From positions 6,766-70,765 of the forward strand of contig UQGG01000039.1 in assembly GCA_900540475.1 (NCBI GenBank): a stretch of 64,000 bases of DNA. The letters run 5' to 3'. This document shows positions 8,725-18,119 of this stretch, piece by piece; the first letter of the stretch is position 1, and each line of letters starts with the position of its first letter. The translations under genes were made by a program, and so were the position numbers. This stretch comes from an uncultured Robinsoniella sp. Its GTDB lineage: Bacteria > Bacillota > Clostridia > Lachnospirales > Lachnospiraceae. Under the pieces are notes generated by a model. That model was given only the letters and a program-made list of their open reading frames with translations. It was not told where the DNA came from and searched no databases.

Positions 8725-9706
8725 GTCTGTTTTTCCCTCTGCATAAGAATATCACCAACACTGCCGCCCCAAAGAATGAGGTAAAAATACTGATTGGTAT
8801 CTCTGACTGTGCCAGACTCCTGGAACAGATATCAGCAAGCAAGAGCAGGATACTTCCCAATAAAATACTCTGGAAAAAATTCTTAACATAATCATCGCCG
8901 TTAAACATGCGGATCAGATGGGGGGCTATCAATCCAATCCAGGATACCACCCCCGCCTCACTTACCACTACCGCTACCAGTATTGTAGCACAGATCAAAG
9001 AAATATTCCTTACAAAATGCGGGGAAATCCCCAGACCGTCCGCTTCTTCATCACCCAGTATCAAGACCTTCATCTTCCAGCGGAACAAAAACAGTAAAAG
9101 TCCTGCGACAGCCATAAACGGCAGCACGCGAATCATAGAATCCCATCCGGCATTTTGAAAACTGCCCATCAACCAGTATTCAATAGCAGCCAGTTCCCGG
9201 TTGGGGTCTGCGGTATACTTCAGGAAAATAATCACCGAATTCGCTAAGGAACCTACAATAATGCCTGCAATAATCATCAGATACCTTTTATTTCCTCTCA
9301 TCCATGAAACAAGCAGCATAGCCAGCGCCACGGTCCCCATTCCAAATACAAAAGTCAATCCCTGGGCAGCCAGAACCGATTGTCCCAGAAACAGGATTCC
9401 GAGAATCCCTCCCACAGAACATCCGCTGCTCACACCCAGAACATCCGGGGACACTAAAGGATTCTGGAAGACTGCCTGATATACTGTGCCAGCCAGCGCC
9501 AATGCTCCTCCGGATAAAACCACAAAAAAGGTCCTGGGCAGACGAATCTGATAAAATAGTTTCCGGTCCATTACATTTCCTCCCTGCCCGGTTATAATAG
9601 CAAAGATATCCGACAGGGATAACTCGTATCTTCCCACGCAGCAGGACAAAAGTATGACACAAACTAATATGATCGTCAAAATCCAAAACCTTTTTCTCGT
9701 ATTCAT
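8714..9706 (-). CDS. ABC transporter permease, FecCD family
   Basis: 330 residues with about nine to ten membrane segments. Family motifs: RLPRTFFVVLSGGALALAGT near residue 55, and GVVSWIGLIAPHLIRMF near residue 255, which is the coupling-helix region. Members form homodimeric channels for siderophores, cobalamin, heme or molybdate. The gene lies between the substrate-binding lipoprotein and the ATPase. Substrate is not readable from sequence; the hydroxylase genes downstream favour molybdate or tungstate. Confidence 0.9.
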   Translation of the reverse strand: MNTRKRFWILTIILVCVILLSCCVGRYELSLSDIFAIITGQGGNVMDRKLFYQIRLPRTFFVVLSGGALALAGTVYQAVFQNPLVSPDVLGVSSGCSVGGILGILFLGQSVLAAQGLTFVFGMGTVALAMLLVSWMRGNKRYLMIIAGIIVGSLANSVIIFLKYTADPNRELAAIEYWLMGSFQNAGWDSMIRVLPFMAVAGLLLFLFRWKMKVLILGDEEADGLGISPHFVRNISLICATILVAVVVSEAGVVSWIGLIAPHLIRMFNGDDYVKNFFQSILLGSILLLLADICSRSLAQSEIPISIFTSFFGAAVLVIFLCRGKNRHEN

Positions 9707-9737
9707 AAAACTCCTTTATAAACCTATGCTCTTACAA

Positions 9738-10913
9738 TCACAACCCCAGATCAGATGCCTCAACCTGAATGTCGAAGAACTTCTGATAGAAATCCCGGGC
9801 TTCCTGAATATATGCTTCTTCAGAATATAAATCCGGGTGAAGCACATGGGTCAGCCAGAGAATCCCCAACACCGACGAAGGGGTAGGATAATCCCAGGGT
9901 TCTATGTTGGACGGAAACATTTTAACATTGCCATCTTTCACAGCCTGAACTTCCGATAATTTCCCGTCCGATGTAATATCTGTAAGACTATACTCGGCAT
10001 AACTTACTGCAAAGATATACTGGGGATTCCATTCTAATAGCTGTTCCGGTGATACTTCTGCCCAATATCCATCTTCCAGATCCTGTGACACATTTGTGCC
10101 TCCTGCCATGGCGATCAGGTCGTTCTGATACATTTTAGAAGTGCAGGTACTTAAATAACTGCTTCCTGCAGCTAAGTAAACCGAAGGTTTCTCTGTGAGA
10201 TCCCTGGTCATTTCTGCTACTTCATCCATTTTCAACTGATAATAAGCATTTAACTCGGATGCCTTCTCTGATACACCGGCAACTGCACCAAGCAGTGCCA
10301 CGCAGTCCCGGTAGTTATCCAGGGTTTCCGGATCCACGACCAATACCGGGATATCCAGCTTTTCAAACTGCCCCACAGAGTCTTTTAACTTCTTTGGCAA
10401 AATCACCACGTCCGGTTCTAAATTAGCAGTTTCCTCAATGTTGATCCCTTTTCCGGAACCAACAGCCGGAAGTTCTACTAATTCGGGTGCTGCTTTCTTA
10501 TACAGTTCCCGAGTATCCGCCTTCATTTCAATTCCAACCAGCTTATCCTCAAGTCCAAGAGCAATCGCTATGGCAGTAGATATATAATAGGAAGAAACTA
10601 TTTTTTTAACAGGTCCCTTCAGGGTGACTTCTCTGCCAATCTGATCTGTTACGGTAATTTCCCCTTCTGCCGGAGTCATACCTTCCGAATCAGAAGCTGC
10701 CTGGGTTTGTGCACCCTCTGCAGTCTCCGACTGTTTATTTGCTTCATTTTCATTCCCATTTTCTGTCTGTACAACGGATTCTGTCTGCTCTGCTGTTGCT
10801 GCCTGGGTTTCGTTTTTCTGATCCGCCCCGGCACCGCAGCCGGCTAAGGAACCCATTACCAGCGCAGCCGCCAGTACGATACCGGTAATTTTATTTACAA
10901 ATTTATTTTTCAT
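9738..10913 (-). CDS. ABC transporter substrate-binding lipoprotein, FecB/BtuF type
   Basis: About 391 residues from the ATG at 10913 (GGAGA upstream). A lipoprotein signal peptide ends in LAGCGAG, then a ~45-residue Q/E/T/S-rich linker, then a two-lobed periplasmic-binding domain beginning with ITVTDQIGREVTLKGPVKKI. The C-terminal part contains EPWDYPTPSSVLGILWL. It would capture a metal complex or oxyanion outside the membrane for the adjacent permease/ATPase. Its placement inside the xanthine-hydroxylase operon makes a molybdate/tungstate carrier (like Haemophilus MolA) a reasonable inference; iron chelates remain possible. Confidence 0.85.
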   Translation of the reverse strand: MKNKFVNKITGIVLAAALVMGSLAGCGAGADQKNETQAATAEQTESVVQTENGNENEANKQSETAEGAQTQAASDSEGMTPAEGEITVTDQIGREVTLKGPVKKIVSSYYISTAIAIALGLEDKLVGIEMKADTRELYKKAAPELVELPAVGSGKGINIEETANLEPDVVILPKKLKDSVGQFEKLDIPVLVVDPETLDNYRDCVALLGAVAGVSEKASELNAYYQLKMDEVAEMTRDLTEKPSVYLAAGSSYLSTCTSKMYQNDLIAMAGGTNVSQDLEDGYWAEVSPEQLLEWNPQYIFAVSYAEYSLTDITSDGKLSEVQAVKDGNVKMFPSNIEPWDYPTPSSVLGILWLTHVLHPDLYSEEAYIQEARDFYQKFFDIQVEASDLGL

Positions 10914-11026
10914 ATGCCTGTCTCCATCCAGTTTTTCGAACCACAGCCTGTTACCGGATATAATAATATCCGAACAAGCTGCTGCTTTCACATGCTATCT
11001 TGAAAGCTTATTATTTGATACCTGCT

Positions 11027-12349
11027 TTATTCATTATCCGCAACTTCCTTTTTTGATTTTGGAAGCACCAGATTCAGTACCGTAGCGATTACAAAAGTCA
11101 TGATGATACCATTTTGAGCAAAAATGTTACCAACCCATGCCGGCATCTGTGCCAATACTTCCGGTACATTTCCAATTCCAACACCCAGTCCGATCGCCAT
11201 GGCGATAATCAGACCATTTCTGTCATCAATTTTTTCCCGAAGCAGTGACTGCAGTCCGCTTACCAGAATCATCGCAAACATAATGACTGCTGCTCCACCC
11301 AGTACGGACTGTGGCATAACAGAAAACAGTGCGCTGAGTTTCGGGCAGAAACCGCAAAGGATTAAAAATACGGCTCCGGTCATAATAACAAAACGGTTTA
11401 CTACCTTCGTAACTGCAACAAGACCCACATTCTGGCTGAAGGAAGTATTGGGAAGCACTCCAAACAATGCCCCCAGGAAACTGCCGAAACCATCTGCAAT
11501 AACACCGCCCTGCAGTTCTTCGTGAGTAGGTTCTCTGTCCAGACCGCCGTTTGTAATACCGGAAATATCGCCCACAGTCTCAACCGTTGTGGCAATAAAC
11601 ATAATACCCATTGCAATAATTGCCTGAAGATTGAATTCCATCTTAACCGGCATAAAGGTCGGAAGACTGAACCAGGCTGCGTCCTGTACCTGAGCAAAAT
11701 TAACCATTCCCAGACAGATTGCCAGTATGTAACCCACAATAATTCCAATTAAAATGGATGCTGTACTCAAAAAGCTTTTCTTAAACTGTTTCAGGACAAT
11801 AATTACCAGAATAACTACGGTTCCAACCAGCAGGTGCTGCCAGCTGCCAAAATCTTCGCTTCCGGCGCCTCCCCCAAAATATTTAATACCAACCGGCAGT
11901 AAGGATAATCCGATTGAAATAATTACAAGGCTGGTAACAACCGGTGGAAATAATTTCCGTAAAGGCTTAATAAAAAATCCAAGAAGAATCTCAAATATTC
12001 CGCCCACAAGGGATGCTCCCATCAGCGCCCCGTATCCAAAGCTTGCTCCTACTGCTTTCGCCGTTCCGATAAATCCGGAACTGGTTCCCATTACAATGGG
12101 TAGCTTACTTCCGACTTTCCAGATCGGATACAGCTGAATTAATGTTGCCACACCTGCAATGAACATGGCATTCTGAATAAGGCTGGTCTTTAAATCCAAA
12201 GCCATATCCAGCATACCGCATACAATGATCAAAGGGGAAATATTTCCCAGGAACATTGCCAGAACATGCTGGATTCCCAAGGGAATTGCCTTACGCAGTG
12301 GAACCACTCCGTTCAGTTCATAGATACTGCCGTTTTTCTTTTCCTTCAT
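11027..12349 (-). CDS. NCS2-family xanthine/uracil permease
   Basis: 440 residues with about 14 hydrophobic segments. It shows the nucleobase-cation symporter-2 hallmark near residue 300 (GVLPNTSFSQNVGLVAVTKV) and TVETVGDISGITNGGLDREP just before it. It imports a nucleobase with a cation. Being first gene of the xanthine-dehydrogenase run and divergent from xanthine phosphoribosyltransferase, xanthine (or urate) is the likely substrate. A promoter with 17-base spacing lies at 12412-12440. No purine riboswitch is apparent in the leader. Confidence 0.92.
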   Translation of the reverse strand: MKEKKNGSIYELNGVVPLRKAIPLGIQHVLAMFLGNISPLIIVCGMLDMALDLKTSLIQNAMFIAGVATLIQLYPIWKVGSKLPIVMGTSSGFIGTAKAVGASFGYGALMGASLVGGIFEILLGFFIKPLRKLFPPVVTSLVIISIGLSLLPVGIKYFGGGAGSEDFGSWQHLLVGTVVILVIIVLKQFKKSFLSTASILIGIIVGYILAICLGMVNFAQVQDAAWFSLPTFMPVKMEFNLQAIIAMGIMFIATTVETVGDISGITNGGLDREPTHEELQGGVIADGFGSFLGALFGVLPNTSFSQNVGLVAVTKVVNRFVIMTGAVFLILCGFCPKLSALFSVMPQSVLGGAAVIMFAMILVSGLQSLLREKIDDRNGLIIAMAIGLGVGIGNVPEVLAQMPAWVGNIFAQNGIIMTFVIATVLNLVLPKSKKEVADNE

Positions 12350-12411
12350 CTTTTCTCTCCTGTAACATCTTTTTTCTCAATTCTGTACGCCTTACAAAAC
12401 TGTACTGTAGC

Positions 12412-12440
12412 ATTCTAACATATTGTTACTTTTCTGACAA
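12412..12440 (-). promoter_or_regulatory. Sigma-A-type promoter for the NCS2/xanthine operon
   Basis: On the minus strand: -35 TTGTCA (12435-12440), 17-base spacer, -10 TAGAAT (12412-12417). It would start transcription about 55 bases upstream of the permease start codon. Confidence 0.7.
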
Positions 12441-12500
12441 CCGACACTTTCACAAAAAAAGATTTTTCCACATAAAAGCAGATTTTTCTACAAGAAATGA

Positions 12501-12529
12501 TTGTAATACCGTTTAGAATATTGTATGAT
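12501..12529 (+). promoter_or_regulatory. Sigma-A-type promoter for xpt
   Basis: -35 TTGTAA (12501-12506), 17-base spacer, -10 TATGAT (12524-12529), about 35 bases before the xpt start. Divergent from the permease promoter, so one regulator bound between them could control both. Confidence 0.7.
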
Positions 12530-12563
12530 TAAATAACATCAACCCAGTGGAGGAATTTTAGAA

Positions 12564-13136
12564 ATGCAGTTATTAAAAGATCGAATTTTAAAAGATGGTG
12601 TGGTAAAGCCCGGTCATGTATTAAAAGTGGACAGCTTTTTAAATCATCAGATGGACATCCAGTTAATTAATGAAATCGGAAAAGAGTTCCGAAGACGCTT
12701 TTCCAGCGATAAGATTACCAAGATCTTAACCATAGAAGCTTCCGGTATCGGCATTGCCTGTATTGCAGCACAATATTTTAACGTTCCGGTTATTTTTGCA
12801 AAAAAAGCACAGAGCATTAATATCGATGGAGATGTTTTCCAGTCAAAGGTAGAATCCTTTACCCATAAACGTACATACGATGTCATCTTGTCAAAAAGGT
12901 TCTTAAATGCGGATGACCACGTGTTAATCATTGACGACTTCCTGGCAAACGGATGCGCCCTGAGAGGACTGATTGAAATCGTGAAACAGGCCGGTGCAAC
13001 TATTGAAGGCGCAGGTATCGTCATTGAAAAGGGCTTCCAGGAAGGCGGCGCTATGATTCGGGAACAGGGCGTTCATCTGGAGTCTCTTGCAATTGTAGAA
13101 TCCATGACAGACGATGGATTAACGTTTCGCAGCTAG
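12564..13136 (+). CDS. xpt: xanthine phosphoribosyltransferase
   Basis: 190 residues, the usual length. It makes XMP from xanthine and PRPP for purine salvage. Visible motifs: N-terminal [20 protein letters not shown], the [20 protein letters not shown] segment, and the PRPP-binding loop [11 protein letters not shown] with its acidic pair. GGAGG precedes the start. Divergent from the NCS2 permease, it competes with xanthine dehydrogenase for the imported base. The stop codon overlaps copy (b) of a dispersed repeat. Confidence 0.95.
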   Translation: MQLLKDRILKDGVVKPGHVLKVDSFLNHQMDIQLINEIGKEFRRRFSSDKITKILTIEASGIGIACIAAQYFNVPVIFAKKAQSINIDGDVFQSKVESFTHKRTYDVILSKRFLNADDHVLIIDDFLANGCALRGLIEIVKQAGATIEGAGIVIEKGFQEGGAMIREQGVHLESLAIVESMTDDGLTFRS

Positions 13137-13163
13137 CGCATGTTTTAAAATTGCTTTCTGACA
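13134..13163 (+). repeat. Dispersed short repeat, copy b
   Basis: TAGCGCATGTTTTAAAATTG followed by CTTTCTGACA, matching the core of copies at 3609 and 47434. It begins at the xpt stop codon and fills the spacer to the next gene. Confidence 0.5.
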
Positions 13164-13200
13164 GCAGTGCGTCGAAAGCAAAGTAAGGGAGGGCATTTAG

Positions 13201-13548
13201 ATGTTCAACGAAATATGCATATATGAGGCAAAAATTGATAAGCAAGATGAAATTGAAGTTTTAATGAAAGATGTAGCCGAGTTTTACCTGTCGCAGCCTG
13301 GGGTTATTGACGTAAAGTATATCAAGCGCACTCATCGCCAGGAAGACTTCAAAGCAGTCAAGGAAGGAAAACCACCGATTCGTTTGACAAAATGGGTTGG
13401 TAAAGTAACTTATATTTTGCACTGGACACTTGATGACGCAGAAGCTCATGCGCGCGTTTCAAAGCTGGGATTGGAGCAATTTTATAAACGGTGGAATCGT
13501 TGTCTTACAACAATGCCTAAAATCCTGTTAGGTGAGAACATTGTGTAA
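13201..13548 (+). CDS. Hypothetical protein, possibly dimeric alpha/beta-barrel (ABM-like)
   Basis: 115 residues preceded by GGGAGGG at good spacing, so very probably translated. The N-terminus (NEICIYEAKIDKQDEIEVLM) and alternating strand/helix pattern recall small ferredoxin-like dimeric barrel proteins of the antibiotic-biosynthesis-monooxygenase group, but no diagnostic motif is present. It lies 64 bases downstream of xpt on the same strand and before a shared terminator, so it is probably co-transcribed with xpt. Function unknown. Confidence 0.6.
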   Translation: MFNEICIYEAKIDKQDEIEVLMKDVAEFYLSQPGVIDVKYIKRTHRQEDFKAVKEGKPPIRLTKWVGKVTYILHWTLDDAEAHARVSKLGLEQFYKRWNRCLTTMPKILLGENIV

Positions 13549-13589
13549 TTCGCCTCAAATTTGATCAGTTCCATAGTCTGGTAATATAT

Positions 13590-13646
13590 GCAATAAAAAA
13601 TGGCAGCCCATAACAAAATTTTGTTACGGACCGCCATTTTTATTGC
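13590..13646 (+). terminator. Bidirectional rho-independent terminator
   Basis: Long stem: GCAATAAAAAATGGC (13590-13604) pairs with GCCATTTTTATTGC (13633-13646), with an inner GTAACAAAATTTTGTTAC-like stem. A/T-rich arms allow termination of both the plus-strand xpt unit and the minus-strand DUF3892 gene. Confidence 0.8.
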
Positions 13647-13720
13647 ATACGCTTCTGCTTTTCTTATTACTTTCCGTTATTTCCTTACAAACAACTCTGC
13701 CCAGGCGGCAATGCCCATAA

Positions 13721-14017
13721 TCAGCCGGAAATTGACGGCAGATTACTCAAGTTATTATTTTCTGTATCATCCGGAAGGGATTTCAGGTACTCGGAACCAT
13801 TGCGGTGTGCAATTCCCACACCCCGGATTCCCCCTTCTTTAGCAAGGAATACTCCTTCTTCTTTGGAAACGGTTGAACCATCCGATAATTGATAACCGGT
13901 CACACGTCCTCCATTTTTAACAAGCCCGATAATTGTTTGTGCATCACTCTGAGGATTGGGAATTTCATCTAAGGCATTACGTGCCAGGGCAATACCCAAT
14001 GTGTTATTATCTTCCAT
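13721..14017 (-). CDS. DUF3892 domain-containing protein
   Basis: 98 residues from the ATG at 14017, which has AGGAGGTG upstream; the frame is open to 14071 but the longer form lacks a site. The sequence contains the DUF3892-type core IIGLVKNGGRVTGYQLSDGS followed by VSKEEGVFLAKEGGIRGVGI and HRNGSEYLKSLPD. Such small proteins are common in Clostridia and have no assigned function. Single gene, opposite to xpt and sharing the terminator at 13590-13646. Confidence 0.75.
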   Translation of the reverse strand: MEDNNTLGIALARNALDEIPNPQSDAQTIIGLVKNGGRVTGYQLSDGSTVSKEEGVFLAKEGGIRGVGIAHRNGSEYLKSLPDDTENNNLSNLPSISG

Positions 14018-14130
14018 TGTATGACACCTCCTGTCAGAAATAGTGTCTGCAAATCTCCTCAGGATATGCATGTTTCCCGGTAGTTCATAAATTTATGTTT
14101 TATAAACCACTGGCATATTTACATAAACTA

Positions 14131-15120
14131 CTATAATTCATTTCCGTTTTTCACACCATTTAAAAATGCCATTGCATTTTCTACCGTAGTCTGGCTGATG
14201 GCATTCAGCGCTTCTTTTGTAAAAAATCCCTGGTGTGATGTAACCATTACATTTGGAAAAGACAGCAGTCTTGCCATAGTAGAATGACCCAGAATTCTCT
14301 CGGAGAGATCTTCGTAAACACTTCCATTTTCTTCCTCATACACGTCCAGACCTACTGCAAAGAACTTCCCTTCCCGGATTCCCTTAATGAGATCCTCCGT
14401 TTTGATCAGACCGCCTCTGGAAGTATTGACCAGAATAACACCATCTTTCATTTTATTGATGGTTTCCGTATTGATTAAATGATAGGTATTTTCAAACATA
14501 GGACAATGCAGGGAGATCAAATCCGCTTCTTTTAGAAGTGTATCCAGATCCACATATTCCAGGAAATCCAGCGTGTTGTTCGGATAAAGGTCATATCCGA
14601 TTACCCGCATGCCAAACCCCCTGCAGATCCTTGCCATCGCAATTCCAATTTTACCGGTTCCAATAATACCTGCCGTTTTTCCATGGAGGTTCACACCCAT
14701 CAATCCGCTTAAACTGAAATCATTTTCCCTGCCTTTGATATAGGCTTTATGGGTATGTCGGTTGGCTGTGAGAACCAGCGCCATAGCATGTTCCGCCACT
14801 GCTTCCGGCGAATATCCCGGTACATGCATAACGGTTATACCATACTTTTTAGCCTGCTCTAGATCTACATTATTATATCCTGCGGAGCGCATCAGGATTA
14901 ATTTCACACCGCATTTATTCAGCATATCTATGGCTGGTGCACTTAAATCCATATTTACAAATGCGCAGACAGCATCATATCCCCAAGCCAGACTCGCCGT
15001 CTCCGGTGTCAGATTCGGCTCTATATATGTGATATCAAGATCTTTGTATGTTTTATCCTGCAGTATTTTTCCAAAAAACGCTTCGTCGTAATTCTTTGTA
15101 CCAAAAAATAAAATCTTCAT
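14131..15120 (-). CDS. D-lactate dehydrogenase (D-2-hydroxyacid dehydrogenase)
   Basis: 329 residues from the ATG at 15120 (GAGGAGA upstream). It reduces pyruvate to D-lactate with NADH, a fermentation end step. Rossmann motif GIIGTGKIGIAMARICRGFG (~residue 150), substrate-binding VNTSRGGLIKTEDL with catalytic arginine, and the catalytic histidine in TSHQGFFTKEAL near residue 296. Length and N-terminus (MKILFFGTKNYDEAFF) fit LdhA-type enzymes better than SerA or VanH. A terminator for the upstream ABC genes ends just before its start. Confidence 0.88.
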   Translation of the reverse strand: MKILFFGTKNYDEAFFGKILQDKTYKDLDITYIEPNLTPETASLAWGYDAVCAFVNMDLSAPAIDMLNKCGVKLILMRSAGYNNVDLEQAKKYGITVMHVPGYSPEAVAEHAMALVLTANRHTHKAYIKGRENDFSLSGLMGVNLHGKTAGIIGTGKIGIAMARICRGFGMRVIGYDLYPNNTLDFLEYVDLDTLLKEADLISLHCPMFENTYHLINTETINKMKDGVILVNTSRGGLIKTEDLIKGIREGKFFAVGLDVYEEENGSVYEDLSERILGHSTMARLLSFPNVMVTSHQGFFTKEALNAISQTTVENAMAFLNGVKNGNEL

Positions 15121-15148
15121 GTAATATCTCCTCATCTTATTAAAAGGT

Positions 15149-15188
15149 AATAGAGCATCCTGCAGCAAAAGTCACAGGATGCTCTATT
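15149..15188 (-). terminator. Hairpin, probable terminator of the YtrA-type operon
   Basis: Perfect 14-bp inverted repeat (AATAGAGCATCCTG at 15149-15162 and its complement at 15175-15188) downstream of the ABC permease stop at 15230. The T-run after it is weak, so it may be a leaky terminator or an mRNA 3'-end/processing hairpin. Confidence 0.6.
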
Positions 15189-15229
15189 ATTATAACATGC
15201 TTTTCAATTGGGTGATAGGCTCCGCTTTA

Positions 15230-17242
15230 TTATTTGTCGCCAAATCTGTCCTTGATACACTGGGGAATATTGTCATTATACAAGTACATATAGCTGCTTA
15301 TGGTATCACCCTTTTCATTTTTATAAGTTACGGTTACATCATACGAAGAGGACTGTGGATACAGGAAATAGTCATTGCCTGACGAACTTACCAGTTTATC
15401 CGCAATTTCTTTAAAGTCTTCTTTAGAATTGAAAACTTCTTCCTGGCTGCCCTGTTCTTCGTACTTCAGCACTCTCATAGAAATGACTTTATCAGGATCC
15501 AGTTTTGCATCGACATTGTAACCATATTCTTTCAACAATGCCAGCGTTTTTTCGAAGCAGGGATATAAGTTGTAGGATCCGCTTGGAACCTTTCTGTTAA
15601 TACCCTCCAGACGGATGCTGACCATACTGGATGCTTTCATATCTTCAAATTTCAGAGCCGCAAGTTCTTCCCGGAAAGTATCTACCAGAGAAATCATCTG
15701 TTTGCTGTTCAGATTCAGCTGGATGGTCTCATCCATTTTAACCAGCTCTACCTTACTGATCTCATCTCCCGTGAGGTTTATAACCGGATACAGCCCTTCT
15801 TTAAATTCAGGCTGCTGATACAGTTCTTCTAATCCTTTTTCAATCACACTGTGTTCTGCCTGATAGGAACGGATTTTTTCTTTTCCATTTTTCAGACGGT
15901 ACTTTACAATCACATTATTTGTTGACGCTTCAGCTGATTTATGCAAAGCGGACTCCACAATATCATAGATACTATCCAGCTTTGTTACCTCCATATGATC
16001 CATCACATAGGATTGGGAATCAGATCCGGAGATGTAACTGCCATTGTCACTCCATTTTTCGTTGACATTCATCGCCAGTCCATCTACCCAGATCGCCGCA
16101 CTTTCCACGTTTTCTTCTTTTGGAATATTGCTGTCATAACCAAATACATCAAACCGGAATACACCAATAATTACGAATGATACGATAAGGGATGCCAACA
16201 TGAGCTTCTTTCTAGCCAATACTTTCGTAAAATCAATATGATAGATAAACTCAATAATCGCACTGCTTATGATACCGCCAAAGATCACACCAAATGCCAG
16301 CCACAGGTCTTTCCCTTCAATTGCCATCATATGGGCTATAAATCCGCAGCCAATGGAAATCGGTACTACCAGTAAAAATTTAATAACGGATTCTGACTTT
16401 GGAAATGCAACTGCCCGCTCCGATGATTCTGAGGAACGAATACGGTACAGATAAATTACAAGTATAAGCATTGCCACAAATGTCACAATCGCAATCAGCA
16501 GTTCTCTTAAGAACATGGATCCATCACTTGCCGCCCCAACCGTCAGCCCATAGAGGAACAGCGGTGAGAAATACTCTGCTAGTTTCATCCAGAAACTCTC
16601 ATTCTGATAAAATGTTTGAAAGAAGATGCTGAATAATCCCGTTGTCAGGAAGATAACTCCCGGCAGATACAAAAAGAATACTCCAACCGCAAGAATTCCA
16701 ACCACGACTTTACCAGTGAGCATCATTGCAAGGATTACGGATATATAGATCAGCAGGTAGAACAAAATATGGATAAATCCACCCAAAAGTACCTGACCAA
16801 CTACGCCCCCAGTAGTAACACCTCTAAGCGCACCAATAAACAATACAATTAAAATATTCACAATAAACGGTACCACATACTGCAGGACGCCGCTTAGAAA
16901 TTGTACCCAGAAAAAGCTCTCCCGTTTAATGGGAAGACTGTGGTAAAAGTCCAGTTTTGCAGAGGAATGCAGATAGCAGAATCTGGACACCCCGCATAAA
17001 ACTGCACTTGATACGGTCAGAAAAATAATCATACCATTATAAGACAGAAGTCCGGCAAACTGGGAGATGACTTCTTTTAACGTCCAGCCTCCATTTTTCA
17101 TTGACGCCAGCATCTGATCTAAGGTAAAAATTCCTCTTACCGTTAACAACAGGAAAAATGCCAGTGATATAATCGCGATAATGCCGCCGCTGCGTTTCAA
17201 ATCCTGCTTCAATAACTTAGAGAATGAGATTTTTGATGTCAT
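15230..17242 (-). CDS. ABC-2-type transporter permease (YtrC-like with DUF6449-type C-terminal domain)
   Basis: About 670 residues from the ATG at 17242 (GGAGGTGG upstream); it overlaps the end of the ATPase gene by 26 bases. The N-terminal ~360 residues carry about eight to nine membrane segments (for example residues 20-40, 75-95). The C-terminal ~280 residues are hydrophilic and probably outside the cell, as in DUF6449-containing permeases. With the GntR/YtrA-like repressor and ATPase it forms an antibiotic-responsive exporter-type unit like B. subtilis ytr, induced there by lipid II-binding antibiotics. Confidence 0.8.
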   Translation of the reverse strand: MTSKISFSKLLKQDLKRSGGIIAIISLAFFLLLTVRGIFTLDQMLASMKNGGWTLKEVISQFAGLLSYNGMIIFLTVSSAVLCGVSRFCYLHSSAKLDFYHSLPIKRESFFWVQFLSGVLQYVVPFIVNILIVLFIGALRGVTTGGVVGQVLLGGFIHILFYLLIYISVILAMMLTGKVVVGILAVGVFFLYLPGVIFLTTGLFSIFFQTFYQNESFWMKLAEYFSPLFLYGLTVGAASDGSMFLRELLIAIVTFVAMLILVIYLYRIRSSESSERAVAFPKSESVIKFLLVVPISIGCGFIAHMMAIEGKDLWLAFGVIFGGIISSAIIEFIYHIDFTKVLARKKLMLASLIVSFVIIGVFRFDVFGYDSNIPKEENVESAAIWVDGLAMNVNEKWSDNGSYISGSDSQSYVMDHMEVTKLDSIYDIVESALHKSAEASTNNVIVKYRLKNGKEKIRSYQAEHSVIEKGLEELYQQPEFKEGLYPVINLTGDEISKVELVKMDETIQLNLNSKQMISLVDTFREELAALKFEDMKASSMVSIRLEGINRKVPSGSYNLYPCFEKTLALLKEYGYNVDAKLDPDKVISMRVLKYEEQGSQEEVFNSKEDFKEIADKLVSSSGNDYFLYPQSSSYDVTVTYKNEKGDTISSYMYLYNDNIPQCIKDRFGDK

Positions 17243-18119
17243 ATCCTGCCACCTCCGTTTCACTAATAAATATTTCCTCAAGCGACAGTGGAAGAATTTC
17301 ATAGAATAACGGCTTCTTACTTCCTACCAATGCCAGAATTGCTTCCTTTTTACCGCGAACGGTCAGGGAAACGAGAGAACCTCTCTTTTCGTACTGCATT
17401 ACATCCAGCTCTTTTAGAATTTCCTCTTCCGCCGTAGGATTTTGAATTACATACTGCAGCTTATGGATTTCAAATCTCATATCTTCTAAATCTCTTGACA
17501 GCAGAATACCGCCTTCATGCAGAAGTCCCACGTGATCGCAGATATCTTCCAGCTCCCTTAAGTTGTGGGATGCGATAATGGGCGTAAACTCCCTGTTTAA
17601 AATCTCACTTGCAAAGATACTCTTCACTGCCTGTCTCATAACCGGGTCAAGCCCGTCAAACGTTTCATCACACAGCAGATATTTCGTGTTTGTGCAAATA
17701 CCCAGCAAAACAGATACCTGTTTTTTCATACCTTTTGAAAAAGTATTAATTTTCCGCTTCATATCCAAACCAAATTTTTCTACCAGTTCTATAAATCGAA
17801 ATTCACTGAATTCCGGATAAATGATCTTGTAGTATTCCATCATTTCCTTTACCGTAGCATTGTTGAAATAATACGGTGTATCGGGAATAAAGCAAATAAG
17901 CTTTTTTGCCTGAATATTTTCAAAAACTTCCATATTATCAATCTTAACAGAGCCTTTGTCTGCCTTTAATATCCCACTCAGAATTCTCATGAAGGTACTT
18001 TTTCCCGCTCCGTTGGTTCCAACCAAGCCAAATACGGAACCTTCCCGAATCGTGGTGCTGATATCCGTAATTGCTTTAATGTCGCCAAATGACTTACTAA
18101 TGGACATTACTTCTATCAT
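17217..18119 (-). CDS. ABC transporter ATP-binding protein, YtrB-like
   Basis: 300 residues with Walker A GTNGAGKSTFMR (~35-46), a signature variant FSKGMKKQVSV, Walker B YLLCDETFDGLD and the switch histidine IASHNLREL. The C-terminal extension after residue ~215 is usual for ABC-2 exporters. The start overlaps the GntR regulator gene by 23 bases and the end overlaps the permease by 26, so the three form one translationally coupled operon. Confidence 0.9.
   Translation of the reverse strand: MIEVMSISKSFGDIKAITDISTTIREGSVFGLVGTNGAGKSTFMRILSGILKADKGSVKIDNMEVFENIQAKKLICFIPDTPYYFNNATVKEMMEYYKIIYPEFSEFRFIELVEKFGLDMKRKINTFSKGMKKQVSVLLGICTNTKYLLCDETFDGLDPVMRQAVKSIFASEILNREFTPIIASHNLRELEDICDHVGLLHEGGILLSRDLEDMRFEIHKLQYVIQNPTAEEEILKELDVMQYEKRGSLVSLTVRGKKEAILALVGSKKPLFYEILPLSLEEIFISETEVAGYDIKNLIL

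Noticed and set aside
12350..12563. Purine riboswitch upstream of xpt or the NCS2 permease
   Set aside because: These genes often have one, but the conserved junction and loop sequences of the purine aptamer are not visible on either strand; two ordinary divergent promoters are.
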